A DNA stretch of 64,000 nt from Aurantimonas coralicida DSM 14790 (GCF_000421645.1 NZ_ATXK01000001.1:434001-498000); one strand, 5' to 3'; shown: positions 1-8,542, counted from the first letter of the stretch. Notes: a model not told the origin generated them from the letters alone. Translations and numbers: made by a program.

Positions 1-281
1 CGCGGCGCCTTGCGCTTGGCCTCGGGCACCCGCACCTTCGGCGCGGCGAGCTTCAGCTTGCGGTTCGGATCCTTCTCCGCCGCCTCGATCTCCTCGCGCG
101 ACAGCTGGCCGGTCATGATCGGGTCGAGACCCTTGATGCCCTGGGCCGATTCGCCGTCGGCGATCGCCTTCACCTCGAGATGGTGCAGCGTGCAGAAATC
201 CGCGATCTGTTCGAAGGACAGCGAAGTGTTGTCGACCAGCCAGACGGCGGTCGCTTTTGGCATCAATAATTGCTGTGCCAC
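1..281 (-). CDS. trcR: Cell-cycle transcriptional regulator TrcR (DUF1013), 5' part only
   Basis: This gene runs off the left edge of the window; about 93 N-terminal codons are visible. The protein reads MAQQLLMPKATAVWLVDNTS and continues through an IADFC-HHLEVKAIADGE stretch to GIKGLDPI, which I recognise as the conserved N-terminus of the DUF1013/TrcR family of alphaproteobacterial cell-cycle regulators. I chose GTG at 281 because a perfect AGGAGG lies 8 nt upstream (290-295); an internal ATG at 263 starts the MPKATAV part. The visible part has a helix-turn-helix flavour (FEQIADFCTLHHLEVKAI). The family assignment is strong. The role in cell-cycle transcription is taken from the Caulobacter homologue, and the C-terminus is not visible. 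Confidence 0.88.
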   Translation of the reverse strand, partial: MAQQLLMPKATAVWLVDNTSLSFEQIADFCTLHHLEVKAIADGESAQGIKGLDPIMTGQLSREEIEAAEKDPNRKLKLAAPKVRVPEAKRKAP

Positions 282-439
282 GATACAATCCTCCTAAGTG
301 CCTGCCCCGGAAGGGCCGGCCGTGGATACTCACCACATGTACGGGAATTCGGGCGCCCTTATAGGCCGTTAGCCATATTGGTGCAAGGAAATCGCCGGAT
401 TTCCCGTGCGGCGACCCGGCAGGGGCCGCCGCGACGCGC

Positions 440-1447
440 TCAGCTCTCCAGATGGCGCGTCGTCAGGATGATCTTGCCGATGTGATCCTCGTCCATGTGG
501 CGATGCGCATCGGCGGCCTTCTCCAGCGGATAGACCTCGTCGATCAGCGGCTTCACCGTGCCCGCTTCCAGGAGCGGCACCACCTGATCGGTCAGTTCGG
601 ACGCGATCACCGCCTTGAAGCTGACCGGCCGGTTGCGCAGGGTCGAGCCGGTGAAGGTCAGCCGCTTGCGCATCAGCGGCGTCAGGTCGATCTGCGTCTT
701 CGGCCCCTTCAGGAAGGCGATCTGCACGATCCGCCCGTCCTCGGCGGCGAGCTGCAGATTGCGCGGCGTGTACTCGCCGCCGACCATGTCGAGGATCACG
801 TCGACCCCCTTGCCGTCGGTCTTCTCGCGCAGCGCCTCGACGAAATCCTGCGTGCGGTAGTTGATGCAGTCCTCGGCGCCGAGGGATTCGGCCGCCCGGC
901 ACTTGTCGTCGCTGCCCGCCGTGGCGAACACCCGCGCCCCGAAATGCTTCGCCAGCTGGATCGCCGTCGTGCCGATGCCCGACGTGCCGCCATGTACGAG
1001 GAAGCTCTCACCCGCCGTCAGCTTGGCCCGCTGGAAGACGTTGTGCCAGACGGTGAAATAGGTCTCCGGCACGCCGGCCGCCTCGATCATCGACAGCGAT
1101 GTCGGCACCGGGATCGCGTTCACCTCGGCGACGGTGGCGTATTCGGCATAGCCGCCGCCCGGCACCAGCGCCATCACCCGGTCGCCGACGGCAAAGCGGC
1201 TGGCGCCCTCGCCCAGCGCCACGACGGTGCCGGCGATCTCGAGGCCCGGCCAGTCCGGCGCGTCGGCCGGCGCCGGATACATCCCCTGGCGCTGCATCAC
1301 GTCCGGGCGGTTCACCCCGGCCGCGGCCACCGCCACCAGCACCTCGCCGGCGGCCGGCTTCGGCACCGGCCGCGTGCCGGGCTTCAGCACCTCGGGTCCG
1401 CCGAATCCGTCGAGAAGGGCTGCCTGCATGTCCTGGGGTATCGTCAT
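440..1447 (-). CDS. NAD(P)H:quinone oxidoreductase, PIG3/zeta-crystallin type
   Basis: This is a medium-chain dehydrogenase/reductase of about 335 residues without the zinc ligands of true alcohol dehydrogenases. Visible motifs are the substrate-domain stretch GVNRPDVMQRQG, PGLEIAGTVVALG, and the Rossmann segment FLVHGGTSGIGTTAIQLAK with ATAGSDDKC following, all typical of PIG3-like quinone reductases. It probably reduces quinones or enals with NADPH in the cytosol. ATG 1447 (MTIPQDMQAALL) matches the usual family start and has a GGAG about 12 nt upstream. An in-frame GTG at 1480 would add 11 residues. It stands alone on the minus strand next to trcR. The physiological substrate cannot be read from the sequence. 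Confidence 0.85.
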   Translation of the reverse strand: MTIPQDMQAALLDGFGGPEVLKPGTRPVPKPAAGEVLVAVAAAGVNRPDVMQRQGMYPAPADAPDWPGLEIAGTVVALGEGASRFAVGDRVMALVPGGGYAEYATVAEVNAIPVPTSLSMIEAAGVPETYFTVWHNVFQRAKLTAGESFLVHGGTSGIGTTAIQLAKHFGARVFATAGSDDKCRAAESLGAEDCINYRTQDFVEALREKTDGKGVDVILDMVGGEYTPRNLQLAAEDGRIVQIAFLKGPKTQIDLTPLMRKRLTFTGSTLRNRPVSFKAVIASELTDQVVPLLEAGTVKPLIDEVYPLEKAADAHRHMDEDHIGKIILTTRHLES

Positions 1448-1584
1448 GGTCTGCGTGATCTCCGTGTTGGCCGTCGCCACGAAACGTAGAGAAATTCCTA
1501 CGAAAGCGAACCACCGTTAAGCCCTGAGTAAGGTTTCCGGGGTTTAACTGAGATCAGTCCAGATTGAAGGAACGCCGGATTGAT

Positions 1585-1666
1585 GGATAGACGGAGCGGT
1601 TTCCGCCCCGTTTGACGCCTCCCTGTTGAAAACTCCTGAAGGGCCGCTCACGCGGCCCCTTTTTTT
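1585..1666 (+). ncRNA. Candidate trans-acting small RNA, mmgR/suhB (alpha-r8)-like
   Basis: The stretch has the layout of a short Hfq-type sRNA. A 9-bp hairpin with one mismatch and a TTT loop lies at 1591-1611, followed by an unpaired linker (1612-1640) with a CCTCCCT anti-Shine-Dalgarno motif, then a GC hairpin and seven T (1641-1666). The linker and overall size (about 80 nt) resemble the alphaproteobacterial mmgR/suhB family as I remember it; this is from memory, not an alignment. No good promoter was identified, so the 5' end is approximate. No ORF on this strand leads into the terminator, which favours an independent RNA. Confidence 0.55.
1641..1666 (+). terminator. Rho-independent terminator
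   Basis: A 7-bp stem (GGGCCGC with GCGGCCC), 4-nt loop, and seven T at 1660-1666. It ends the putative sRNA. Confidence 0.85.
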
Positions 1667-1835
1667 GACAGACCGGCGGAACCGTCCCGCCCCTGCCGCG
1701 CTTGCTTAACAGCAATTAACCTTGTCCAGCGCCCTCGCTTGCAAAGCCTTGGTAACGGACGCACCCTGTTCTCGTTCGACGACCGCGCCCTGTTCGCGGT
1801 CCGACCGATTCTGGCAGTGCGAAAAGGTGTCCGCG

Positions 1836-2387
1836 ATGGGGAGTGAATTCGGCTCGATGACGATCCAATCCAACGGCACATCGGACGGCGACCGCACGAT
1901 CCGGCTCGCCGAGCATCTGGCCTTCTCGCGCTCCTTCCAGCCGCTGTTCAACCAGGGCATGGCCCTGGTCGACGAGACGGCGATCTATCTCGACGGCGCC
2001 GGCCGGGTCGAGGCGAAGGCGCTGTCCAAGCACGGCACCACGCTCTACGCCGCCGAATCCATGCGCCTGACCACCCGGCTGATGCAGGTCGCCTCCTGGC
2101 TCCTGCTCCAGCGTGCCGCCAACCAGGGCGACATGTCGCGCGCCCAGGTCGAGGCCGAGAAGGTCAAGGTCCGTCTCGAAGGCCTCGGCAGCGCCAAGGA
2201 TTCGCCGAATTACGGCGAACTCCCGGAAGCCTTCCGCGATCTCGTCGAACGCGCCCTCATGCTGGAGCGCCGCATCGCCATGCTGGATCGCGAGATCTAT
2301 GGCGAGAACGCCGCCGAGCCGGAGCATGCCGCGCGCAATCCCGTCGGCGAGCAGATCGACCTGCTGAAGACCGCCTTCCACGGCTGA
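1836..2387 (+). CDS. rcdA: RcdA, adaptor/regulator of CtrA degradation (DUF1465)
   Basis: The product (183 residues) carries the DUF1465 signature: an N-terminal FQPLFNQGMALVDETAIYLDG helix followed by the strongly conserved SMRLTTRLMQVASWLLLQRA segment, then a C-terminal helix with LMLERRIAMLDR. In Caulobacter RcdA is an adaptor that, with CpdR and PopA, brings CtrA to the ClpXP protease at the cell pole; the same role is inferred here. ATG 1836 has AAAAGG 8 nt upstream. ATG 1857 (MTIQSNG) is an alternative start, with a poorer spacing of 13 nt. The gene lies about 170 bp downstream of the sRNA terminator, so it should have its own promoter. Confidence 0.88.
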   Translation: MGSEFGSMTIQSNGTSDGDRTIRLAEHLAFSRSFQPLFNQGMALVDETAIYLDGAGRVEAKALSKHGTTLYAAESMRLTTRLMQVASWLLLQRAANQGDMSRAQVEAEKVKVRLEGLGSAKDSPNYGELPEAFRDLVERALMLERRIAMLDREIYGENAAEPEHAARNPVGEQIDLLKTAFHG

Positions 2388-2545
2388 TCGCTCCCCGCGG
2401 TCGGCAACAGGCGGTCGCCCCGTCTGCGGGTCCATGGCCCGCCCTTGAGCGACGCAGGCGACGGTGTGTTCGCCGCCAAGCCGCAACCGCCCTCGCCTCC
2501 TTGCGTTCGCTCCCCACCCTTCCAGCGAACCCAGGAGACGACGCG

Positions 2546-3553
2546 ATGCGCGTGATCCAGCTCAGCAAGCCCGGCGGCCTCGACCAGTTACAGCTCGTCG
2601 AGCGCGACGCACCGGGCGCGCCCGGCCCCGGTGAAATCCGCGTGCGGATTCGCGCCAGCTCCCTCAATTTCCACGATTACGGCGTCGTCAGCGGCCGCAT
2701 GCCGACCGAGGACGGTCGCATCCCCATGTCCGACGGCGCCGGCACCGTGGAGGCCGTCGGCGACGGCGTCAGCGCGTTCACCGTCGGCGACCATGTCGTC
2801 TCGACCTTCTTCCCGCTGTGGCTCGATGGCGAACCGCCGGTGGCCGACTTCAGGACCACGCCCGGGGACGGCGTTGACGGCTATGCCCGCGAGGAGGTCG
2901 TGCGTCCCGCCACCTGGTTCACCCATGCCCCGAAGGGTTTCAGCCACGCCGAAGCCGCCACCCTGACCACCGCCGGCCTCACCGCCTGGCGCGCCCTTGT
3001 CGTCGATGGCGGCATCAAGGCCGGCGACACCGTGCTGGTGCTGGGCACCGGCGGCGTCTCGATCTTCGCCCTGCAATTCGCCCGGCTGATGGGGGCCCGC
3101 GTCATCGCCACCTCCTCCTCCGACGAGAAGCTGAAGCGGCTGCGCGAGATGGGCGCCGACCACACGATCAACTACAAGCGCGACGAGAGCTGGGGACAGA
3201 CCGTCCTCGACCTCACCGAAGGCCGCGGCGTCGACCACGTCATCGAGGTCGGCGGCCCGGGCACATTGCCGCAGTCGATCACCGCCTGCCGCATCGGCGG
3301 CCACCTCGCCCTCATCGGCGTCCTCACCGGGCGCGCCGGCGAGGTGCCGACCGCCGCCCTGATGGCCAAGCACCAGCGCCTGCAGGGGCTCATCGTCGGC
3401 AGCCGGCGGCACCAGATGGACATGGTCCGCGCCATCGACGCCATCGGCCTGAAGCCGGTCATCGACCGCAGCTTCGCGCTGGAGGACATCGCCGACGCCT
3501 TCCGCCACGAGGAATCGGGCGCGCATTTCGGCAAGATCTGCCTGGAATTCTAG
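2546..3553 (+). CDS. NAD(P)-dependent MDR-family oxidoreductase (zinc-free)
   Basis: A 335-residue medium-chain dehydrogenase/reductase. The N-terminal domain has SSLNFHDYGVVSGRMP and IPMSDGAGTVEAVGDGV, where zinc alcohol dehydrogenases would have Cys and GHE; those ligands are absent. The Rossmann domain shows VLVLGTGGVSIFALQFARLMGA, then ATSSSDEKL and MGADHTINYK, as in the MDR7-like quinone-reductase subgroup. AGGAGA 7 nt upstream supports ATG 2546 (MRVIQLSKPGG). The protein most likely reduces a quinone, enal or similar carbonyl with NADPH; the substrate is unknown. It is monocistronic and followed by a long GC hairpin. Confidence 0.85.
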   Translation: MRVIQLSKPGGLDQLQLVERDAPGAPGPGEIRVRIRASSLNFHDYGVVSGRMPTEDGRIPMSDGAGTVEAVGDGVSAFTVGDHVVSTFFPLWLDGEPPVADFRTTPGDGVDGYAREEVVRPATWFTHAPKGFSHAEAATLTTAGLTAWRALVVDGGIKAGDTVLVLGTGGVSIFALQFARLMGARVIATSSSDEKLKRLREMGADHTINYKRDESWGQTVLDLTEGRGVDHVIEVGGPGTLPQSITACRIGGHLALIGVLTGRAGEVPTAALMAKHQRLQGLIVGSRRHQMDMVRAIDAIGLKPVIDRSFALEDIADAFRHEESGAHFGKICLEF

Positions 3554-3567
3554 GCGCCGATCACCAC

Positions 3568-3599
3568 CGCCGGGCGGCGCGGTTTTGCACCGCCCGGCG
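3568..3599 (+). terminator. GC-rich stem-loop after the MDR gene (possible terminator without U-tract)
   Basis: CGCCGGGCGG (3568-3577) pairs perfectly with CCGCCCGGCG (3590-3599) around a 12-nt loop, 15 nt after the stop codon. No T-run follows, so it may be an mRNA-end stabiliser rather than an intrinsic terminator. The rest of 3600-3960 holds no convincing gene and probably contains the promoter of the TRAP operon. Confidence 0.45.
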
Positions 3600-3983
3600 C
3601 GTTAGACTTTGGTCTCATCTTGCGACCCGGGGCGGCCGGTGCAGCGTTTCCCGCCATCGTGATCGCGGCCCGCAACGCCGCGCGCAGGCCCCGCCGGACC
3701 CGCAACCTGGCGCGCCCGGATATGCCTCTTCCGTAAACGTAAATCGCACGCAAGCCCTTGCAAACCATCGGCTTGCGGCTGCTCCACCTGCTGCAGCGCC
3801 GTTGCGCCTTGCCGCCACCCCGCGATCGGCTGGCCCTGCCCGGCGCGCGGCCTTCCTCACATGAGCGGCTGCTCAAGACGGTTGGCTTCCGCCTTGATTG
3901 ACGTGGAGTTTTTAATCGGCAATCTTGCACGCGCTGGGAGGCAACAGGTCATTCCGAGTTAATTCATAAGGGAGGAGTAGATA

Positions 3984-5144
3984 ATGCTGCGCCGCAATAA
4001 CAACGTTGAGAGCCTGTCCAAGTCGAATGACGGCGTTTCTCGCCGCAAGTTCCTGAGGGGTGGCGTCGTTGCTGCGGGAGCGGCTGCCGGCACTCTCGCT
4101 GCGCCGGCCGTGCTGGCCCAGTCGCCGCTGGTCGTGAAGATGCAGACGTCCTGGCCGGCCTCGGACATCTGGATGGATTTCGCCCGGCAATATGTCGAGC
4201 GTGTCGAGACCATGTCCGGCGGCCGCCTCAAGATCGATCTCCTGCCGGCCGGCGCCGTCGTCGCCGCCTTCCAGGTGATGGACGCGGTCAATGACGGCGT
4301 CATCGATGCCGCCCATTCGGTGTCGGCCTACTGGTACGGCAAGAACAAGGCCGCCTCGCTGTTCGGCACCGGCCCGGTCTTCGGCGGCAACCCGACCACC
4401 ATGCTGTCGTGGTTCTACCAGGGCGGCGGCAGCGAGCTCTACAAGGAGCTGACCCAGGACGTCATGGGCCTGAACGTCATCGGCATGATGGGCTTCCCGA
4501 TGCCGGCACAGCCCTTCGGCTGGTTCAAGGAGCCGGTCAACTCGGTCGCCGACATCGAAGGCTTCAAGTACCGCACCGTGGGTCTGGCTGCCGATCTGAT
4601 GCAGTCCATGGGCATGAGCGTCGCCCAGCTTCCGGGCGGTGAAATCGTGCCGGCGATGGAGCGCGGCGTCATCGACGCCTTCGAGTTCAACAACCCCTCC
4701 TCCGACCGTCGCTTCGGTGCGCAGGACGTGGCCAAGAACTACTATCTCGGCTCCTACCACCAGGCGAGCGAGGCTTTCGAGTTCCTGTTCAACAAGGACT
4801 TCATGGAGGATCTCGACGACGACCTGCGGGCCATCATGGAATACAGCGTCGAGGCGGCCTCCACGGCCAATACGGCGCTCGCCCTCAACGAATATTCCAA
4901 GGACCTGCAGGAACTGCAGGACGTCGACGGGGTGACGGTCCGCCAGACCCCGCCGGAAATCCTGGAAGCCCAGCTGGAAGCCTGGAAGCAGCTGATCGTC
5001 GGGCTCGAGGAAGACACCTTCTTCAAGAAAATCCTCGACAGCCAGCGCGAATGGGTCGAGCGCGTCTCGTACTACGAGCTGCTCAACTCGCCGGATTATC
5101 GTCTGGCCTACAACTTCTTCTTCCCGGGCAAGCTGCCGAGCTGA
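3984..5144 (+). CDS. dctP: TRAP transporter substrate-binding protein DctP (TakP/FcbT1-like)
   Basis: This is the periplasmic receptor of a tripartite ATP-independent periplasmic transporter (386 residues). The N-terminus has a twin-arginine signal, SRRKFL at residues 19-24, a hydrophobic alanine-rich core and a probable cut after VLA (residue 45). The mature part begins with VKMQTSWPASDIW and has the IEGFKYRTVGLAADLMQSMG region and a VIDAFEFNNPSSDRRFG segment, characteristic of the mannitol/chloroaromatic/2-oxoacid branch (COG4663) rather than C4-dicarboxylate DctP. GGGAGGAG lies just upstream of ATG 3984. It is the first gene of an operon with dctQ, dctM and an amidase-like gene. The ligand is not known; an organic acid is likely. 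Confidence 0.92.
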   Translation: MLRRNNNVESLSKSNDGVSRRKFLRGGVVAAGAAAGTLAAPAVLAQSPLVVKMQTSWPASDIWMDFARQYVERVETMSGGRLKIDLLPAGAVVAAFQVMDAVNDGVIDAAHSVSAYWYGKNKAASLFGTGPVFGGNPTTMLSWFYQGGGSELYKELTQDVMGLNVIGMMGFPMPAQPFGWFKEPVNSVADIEGFKYRTVGLAADLMQSMGMSVAQLPGGEIVPAMERGVIDAFEFNNPSSDRRFGAQDVAKNYYLGSYHQASEAFEFLFNKDFMEDLDDDLRAIMEYSVEAASTANTALALNEYSKDLQELQDVDGVTVRQTPPEILEAQLEAWKQLIVGLEEDTFFKKILDSQREWVERVSYYELLNSPDYRLAYNFFFPGKLPS

Positions 5145-5168
5145 CGCCGGCTGCGTCGAAGAACGGAA

Positions 5169-5194
5169 TGTCCGGCGGCTGATACCGCCGGACA
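5169..5194 (+). promoter_or_regulatory. Perfect stem-loop between dctP and dctQ
   Basis: TGTCCGGCGG (5169-5178) and CCGCCGGACA (5185-5194) form a 10-bp stem with a 6-nt loop inside the 74-bp dctP-dctQ gap. Such a hairpin can protect the upstream receptor mRNA or partly stop transcription, giving more receptor than permease. That role is inferred. Confidence 0.6.
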
Positions 5195-5218
5195 TTTCTG
5201 TACGAGGATCGGGAGTCC

Positions 5219-5803
5219 ATGATCGCATTCATTCGTTTTGCCGACGCCCTGTCGGCAGCTTTCGGCAAGGCCTTTGCCTGGCTGATCATTCTCATGACGT
5301 TCGGGACGAGCTACGAGGTCTTCGTGCGATACGTCCTCGGATCGCCGACCCCCTGGGCCCTCGACGTCTCCTTCATCATGTACGGCACGCTCTTCATGAT
5401 GGGCGGCGCCTATACGTTGTCGCGCAGCGGCCATGTCCGCGGCGACTTCCTCTACCGGATGTGGAAGCCCCGCACCCAGGCCATGGTCGACCTGGTGCTC
5501 TACGTCTTCTTCTTCTTTCCCGGCGTCACGGCGCTGATCCTGGCCGGCTGGAAATACGCCGCGCGCTCCTGGCGCTACGGCGAGGTCAGCGTCAACAGCC
5601 CGGCCGGCATTCCGATCTACCAGTTCAAGACCGTCATCGTCGCCGCCGGCATCCTCCTTTTCATCCAGGGCATTGCCGAGATGATGCGCTGCATCCAGTG
5701 CATCCGTGGCGGTGAATGGATCCGGCCCGAGGAAGACGTTCAGGAAACCGAGGACACCGTCCTCAACAAGGCGACCGCGGCCGAGAGAGATGCCCATCCA
5801 TGA
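5219..5803 (+). CDS. dctQ: TRAP transporter small permease DctQ
   Basis: A 194-residue inner-membrane protein with four hydrophobic segments (roughly residues 17-35, 55-75, 93-115 and 137-160). It has the family features SYEVFVRYVLGSPTPWALDVS, a TLSRSGHVRGDFLY loop and YGEVSVNSPAGIPIY near the third membrane segment. DctQ pairs with DctM to form the sodium-driven membrane part of the transporter. GGGAG stands 4 nt before ATG 5219. Its stop overlaps the dctM start by ATGA, so translation of the two is probably coupled. The C-terminal tail is acidic (RPEEDVQETEDT). Confidence 0.9.
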   Translation: MIAFIRFADALSAAFGKAFAWLIILMTFGTSYEVFVRYVLGSPTPWALDVSFIMYGTLFMMGGAYTLSRSGHVRGDFLYRMWKPRTQAMVDLVLYVFFFFPGVTALILAGWKYAARSWRYGEVSVNSPAGIPIYQFKTVIVAAGILLFIQGIAEMMRCIQCIRGGEWIRPEEDVQETEDTVLNKATAAERDAHP

Positions 5804-7218
5804 GTGACCCGCAACTCGCCCTGTTGATGCTGGGGCTGTTTATCTTCCTCGTCTTCCTCGGCTTTCCGATCGCCTTCACCCTCATGGCGATGGGTATCGG
5901 CTTCGGCTACTACGCCTATTTCGACCCCAACCGCATGTGGCGCAGCTACAACCGGCTCGACGAGCTGGCCTCCAGCTGGGACAGTTTCACGCTCTGGATA
6001 GACGGGTTCTTCAGCAACACGGTCTTCGACCTGTTCATCAACCAGACCTATACGGTGATGGCGAACGAGGTGCTGACGGCCGTCCCGCTGTTCCTGTTCA
6101 TGGGCTACATCGTCGAACGCGCCAACATCGTCGACCGCCTGTTCACGACGCTCAACATCGCGTCCAAGAACATGCCGGGCTCGATGGGCGTTGCGGCGCT
6201 GATCACCTGCGCCCTCTTCGCCACCGCCACCGGCATCGTCGGCGCCGTCGTCACCCTGATGGGCCTGCTCGCCCTGCCGGCGATGCTGAATGCGCGCTAC
6301 GACAAGTCCTTCGCCTCGGGCATCATCTGCGCCGGCGGCACGCTCGGCATCCTGATCCCGCCTTCGATCATGCTGATCGTCTATGCGGCGGCCTCCGGCG
6401 TCTCCATCGTCCGGCTCTATGCCGGCGCGCTGCTGCCGGGCCTGATCCTCGTCGGCCTCTACCTCGTCTACATCATCGGCCGGTCCGTCCTGCAGCCGAG
6501 CGCCGCCCCGCGCCCGACCAAGGACGAGGTGCCGGACGTGCCGTTCCTGCGGCTGACCTTCATGATCCTGACGTCGTTCCTGCCGCTGGCCTTCCTGATC
6601 CTCGCCGTTCTCGGCTCGATCCTGTTCGGCCTCGCCACCCCGACCGAGGCGGCGGCCATCGGCGCCCTCGGCGGCATTCTGCTGGCCGTCGGCTATAGGG
6701 CCCTCACCTTCCAGCGGCTGCGCGAATCCGTCTATCTGACGGTCCGCACCACGGCGATGGTCTGCTGGCTCTTCGTCGGCTCCTACATCTTCTCCTCGGT
6801 CTTCTCCTATCTCGGCGGCGAGCAGGTGATCTCGGAGTTCGTCCGCGGCCTCGACCTGACGCCGCTGCAGTTCCTGCTGCTCGCCCAGCTGATCATCTTC
6901 CTGCTCGGCTGGCCGCTGGAATGGTCGGAGATCATCATCATCTTCGTGCCGATCTTCCTGCCGCTCCTGGAAATGTTCGGCATCGATCCGCTGTTCTTCG
7001 GCATCCTCGTCGCCCTGAACCTGCAGACCTCGTTCCTGACGCCGCCCATGGCCATGTCGGCCTATTACCTGAAGGGCATCGCGCCGCCGGACGTGAAGCT
7101 GACCGACATCTTCAAGGGCGTCCTGCCCTTCCTGATGATGGTCTTCCTGGCGATGGCGGTGGTCTATCTCGTCCCGCAGTCGGTCTACTACCTCCCGGAA
7201 GTCTTCTATGGCCGCTAG
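5800..7218 (+). CDS. dctM: TRAP transporter large permease DctM
   Basis: A 472-residue polytopic membrane protein, the transport channel of the TRAP system. Recognisable stretches are LLMLGLFIFLVFLGFPIAF, VPLFLFMGYIVERA, ATGIVGAVVTLMGLLALPAML, SGIICAGGTLGILIPPSIMLIVYA and TPTEAAAIGALGG, spread over about twelve hydrophobic segments. A longer central insertion (about residues 35-75, with FDPNRMWRSYNRLDEL) is common in the TakQM/FcbT3 branch. ATG 5800 overlaps the dctQ stop. Its own end overlaps the downstream amidase-like gene by 11 bp, so all four genes form one transcription unit. Confidence 0.92.
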   Translation: MSDPQLALLMLGLFIFLVFLGFPIAFTLMAMGIGFGYYAYFDPNRMWRSYNRLDELASSWDSFTLWIDGFFSNTVFDLFINQTYTVMANEVLTAVPLFLFMGYIVERANIVDRLFTTLNIASKNMPGSMGVAALITCALFATATGIVGAVVTLMGLLALPAMLNARYDKSFASGIICAGGTLGILIPPSIMLIVYAAASGVSIVRLYAGALLPGLILVGLYLVYIIGRSVLQPSAAPRPTKDEVPDVPFLRLTFMILTSFLPLAFLILAVLGSILFGLATPTEAAAIGALGGILLAVGYRALTFQRLRESVYLTVRTTAMVCWLFVGSYIFSSVFSYLGGEQVISEFVRGLDLTPLQFLLLAQLIIFLLGWPLEWSEIIIIFVPIFLPLLEMFGIDPLFFGILVALNLQTSFLTPPMAMSAYYLKGIAPPDVKLTDIFKGVLPFLMMVFLAMAVVYLVPQSVYYLPEVFYGR

Positions 7219-8542
7219 GAGTTCGCTGATCGACCTGCCGCCGCTCGACCTGCGCGAGCGGCTGGCAGGGGGCGCCGCGCGCGCGGCGGAGGTCGCCGAC
7301 GCCGCCGCCGCCCGGGTCGAGAGCGATCCGGTGGCGGCCGCCGCCTTCGCCTGGTTCGACGCCGATTTCGCGCGCCGTCAGGGCGTCCATCTCGACACCC
7401 AGCGGGGGCGCCTGCGCTCCATCGGCGCGCTGCACGGCCTGCCGGTCGCCGTCGACGACATGATCGACGCGGCGCGCATGCCGGCCATCGCCGGCTTCGC
7501 CCCCTTCGCCGGCCGCGTGCCGGAAGCCGATTCCGCCATCGTCGAGCGCCTGCGCTCGGCCGGTGCGCTGATCGCCGGCAAGACGGCGGTGCGCGAACTC
7601 GGCATCGGCCCTGCGGTCCAGTCGACGGACAGCGATGCCCCGGCCACCGGCATCGACGGCTGCGTCACGGCGGTCACCCGCGGTGCCGCCTCGCTCGGCG
7701 TCGGCATGTCCGGCGATGGCGCGCTGATCCGCTCCGCCTCGGCCAGCGGCATCACCGGCTACACGCCGACCTTCGGCGCCATCCCGCGCCGCGGCGTCCG
7801 CGACGTGGCCCCCAGCCTCGACGCCCCGGGCGTCTGTGCCCGCAGCATCTCCGGCGTCGCGCTCCTGGCCGAATGCCTGTTCGGCAACGATCTGGCCGAC
7901 CCCTCGACCGAGGCGACGCCGCATCCGCAGCTCCTCGCCCAGGCCGGCATGACGCCGCCCGTCGTGCCGACGCTGGCGATCGTGCGCACGCCCTGGTGGG
8001 ACCGCGCCGATCCGCTCACGCAGGAAGGCATCGGCGAGGTCGCGAGCGAACTCGGCGAGCGCTGCTTCGACGCCGACCTGCCGGAGATCTTCGCCGACGG
8101 GCTGATCCATGCCGAGCGGGTCCGGCTGGCCGAGGCCGCCAAGAACCTCTACGGCACGCGCCAGCGCTACCCCGGCGCCGTCTCGCCCGAGCTGACGGCC
8201 CTCTTGGAACAGGGCGACGCCATCCTCGCCCGCGACTACCTCGCCGCCCTCGACTGGCGCGCCGTGCTCTATGCGGGGCTGGAGGCGGTCCTGTCGCGCT
8301 GCGACGCCATCCTCACCCCCGCCGCCATCGGTCCGGCCCGGCCCGTCGTGGCGCCGGAGGGCGAGAACGTGTTCAATGCTCTGTGGACCTTCCTCGGGGT
8401 GCCCTGCGTGACGCTGCCGCTGCTCGAGACCCCCGATGGCCAGCCCATTGGCGTCCAGCTCGTCGGCCGGCGCGGCGAGGACGGCCGCCTACTGCGCACC
8501 GCGCACTGGCTCGAAACGCAACTGACCAACGGGAGCGCCTGA
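7208..8542 (+). CDS. Amidase-signature-fold protein lacking the catalytic triad (probable pseudoenzyme)
   Basis: The 444-residue product has the amidase-signature fold throughout: HGLPVAV near residue 76, GALIAGKTAVRELG at 118-132, GITGYTPTFGAIPRRGV at 181-197 and a C-terminal FLGVPCVTLPLLETPDGQPIGVQLVG. The three catalytic residues are missing. The Lys of the usual VKD is Asp83, the GGSSGGS loop that carries the cis-Ser reads TGIDGCV (147-153), and the nucleophile loop GGSIR reads GALIR (171-175). Hydrolysis by the normal mechanism is therefore not expected. It overlaps dctM by 11 bp, so a role linked to the transported substrate is likely. The frame is intact, which argues against simple decay. 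Confidence 0.85.
   Translation: MAARSSLIDLPPLDLRERLAGGAARAAEVADAAAARVESDPVAAAAFAWFDADFARRQGVHLDTQRGRLRSIGALHGLPVAVDDMIDAARMPAIAGFAPFAGRVPEADSAIVERLRSAGALIAGKTAVRELGIGPAVQSTDSDAPATGIDGCVTAVTRGAASLGVGMSGDGALIRSASASGITGYTPTFGAIPRRGVRDVAPSLDAPGVCARSISGVALLAECLFGNDLADPSTEATPHPQLLAQAGMTPPVVPTLAIVRTPWWDRADPLTQEGIGEVASELGERCFDADLPEIFADGLIHAERVRLAEAAKNLYGTRQRYPGAVSPELTALLEQGDAILARDYLAALDWRAVLYAGLEAVLSRCDAILTPAAIGPARPVVAPEGENVFNALWTFLGVPCVTLPLLETPDGQPIGVQLVGRRGEDGRLLRTAHWLETQLTNGSA

Noticed and set aside
3550-3930. Minus-strand frame of about 126 codons between the MDR gene and dctP
   Set aside because: Arg/Pro/Ala-rich shadow sequence with no SD or domain.
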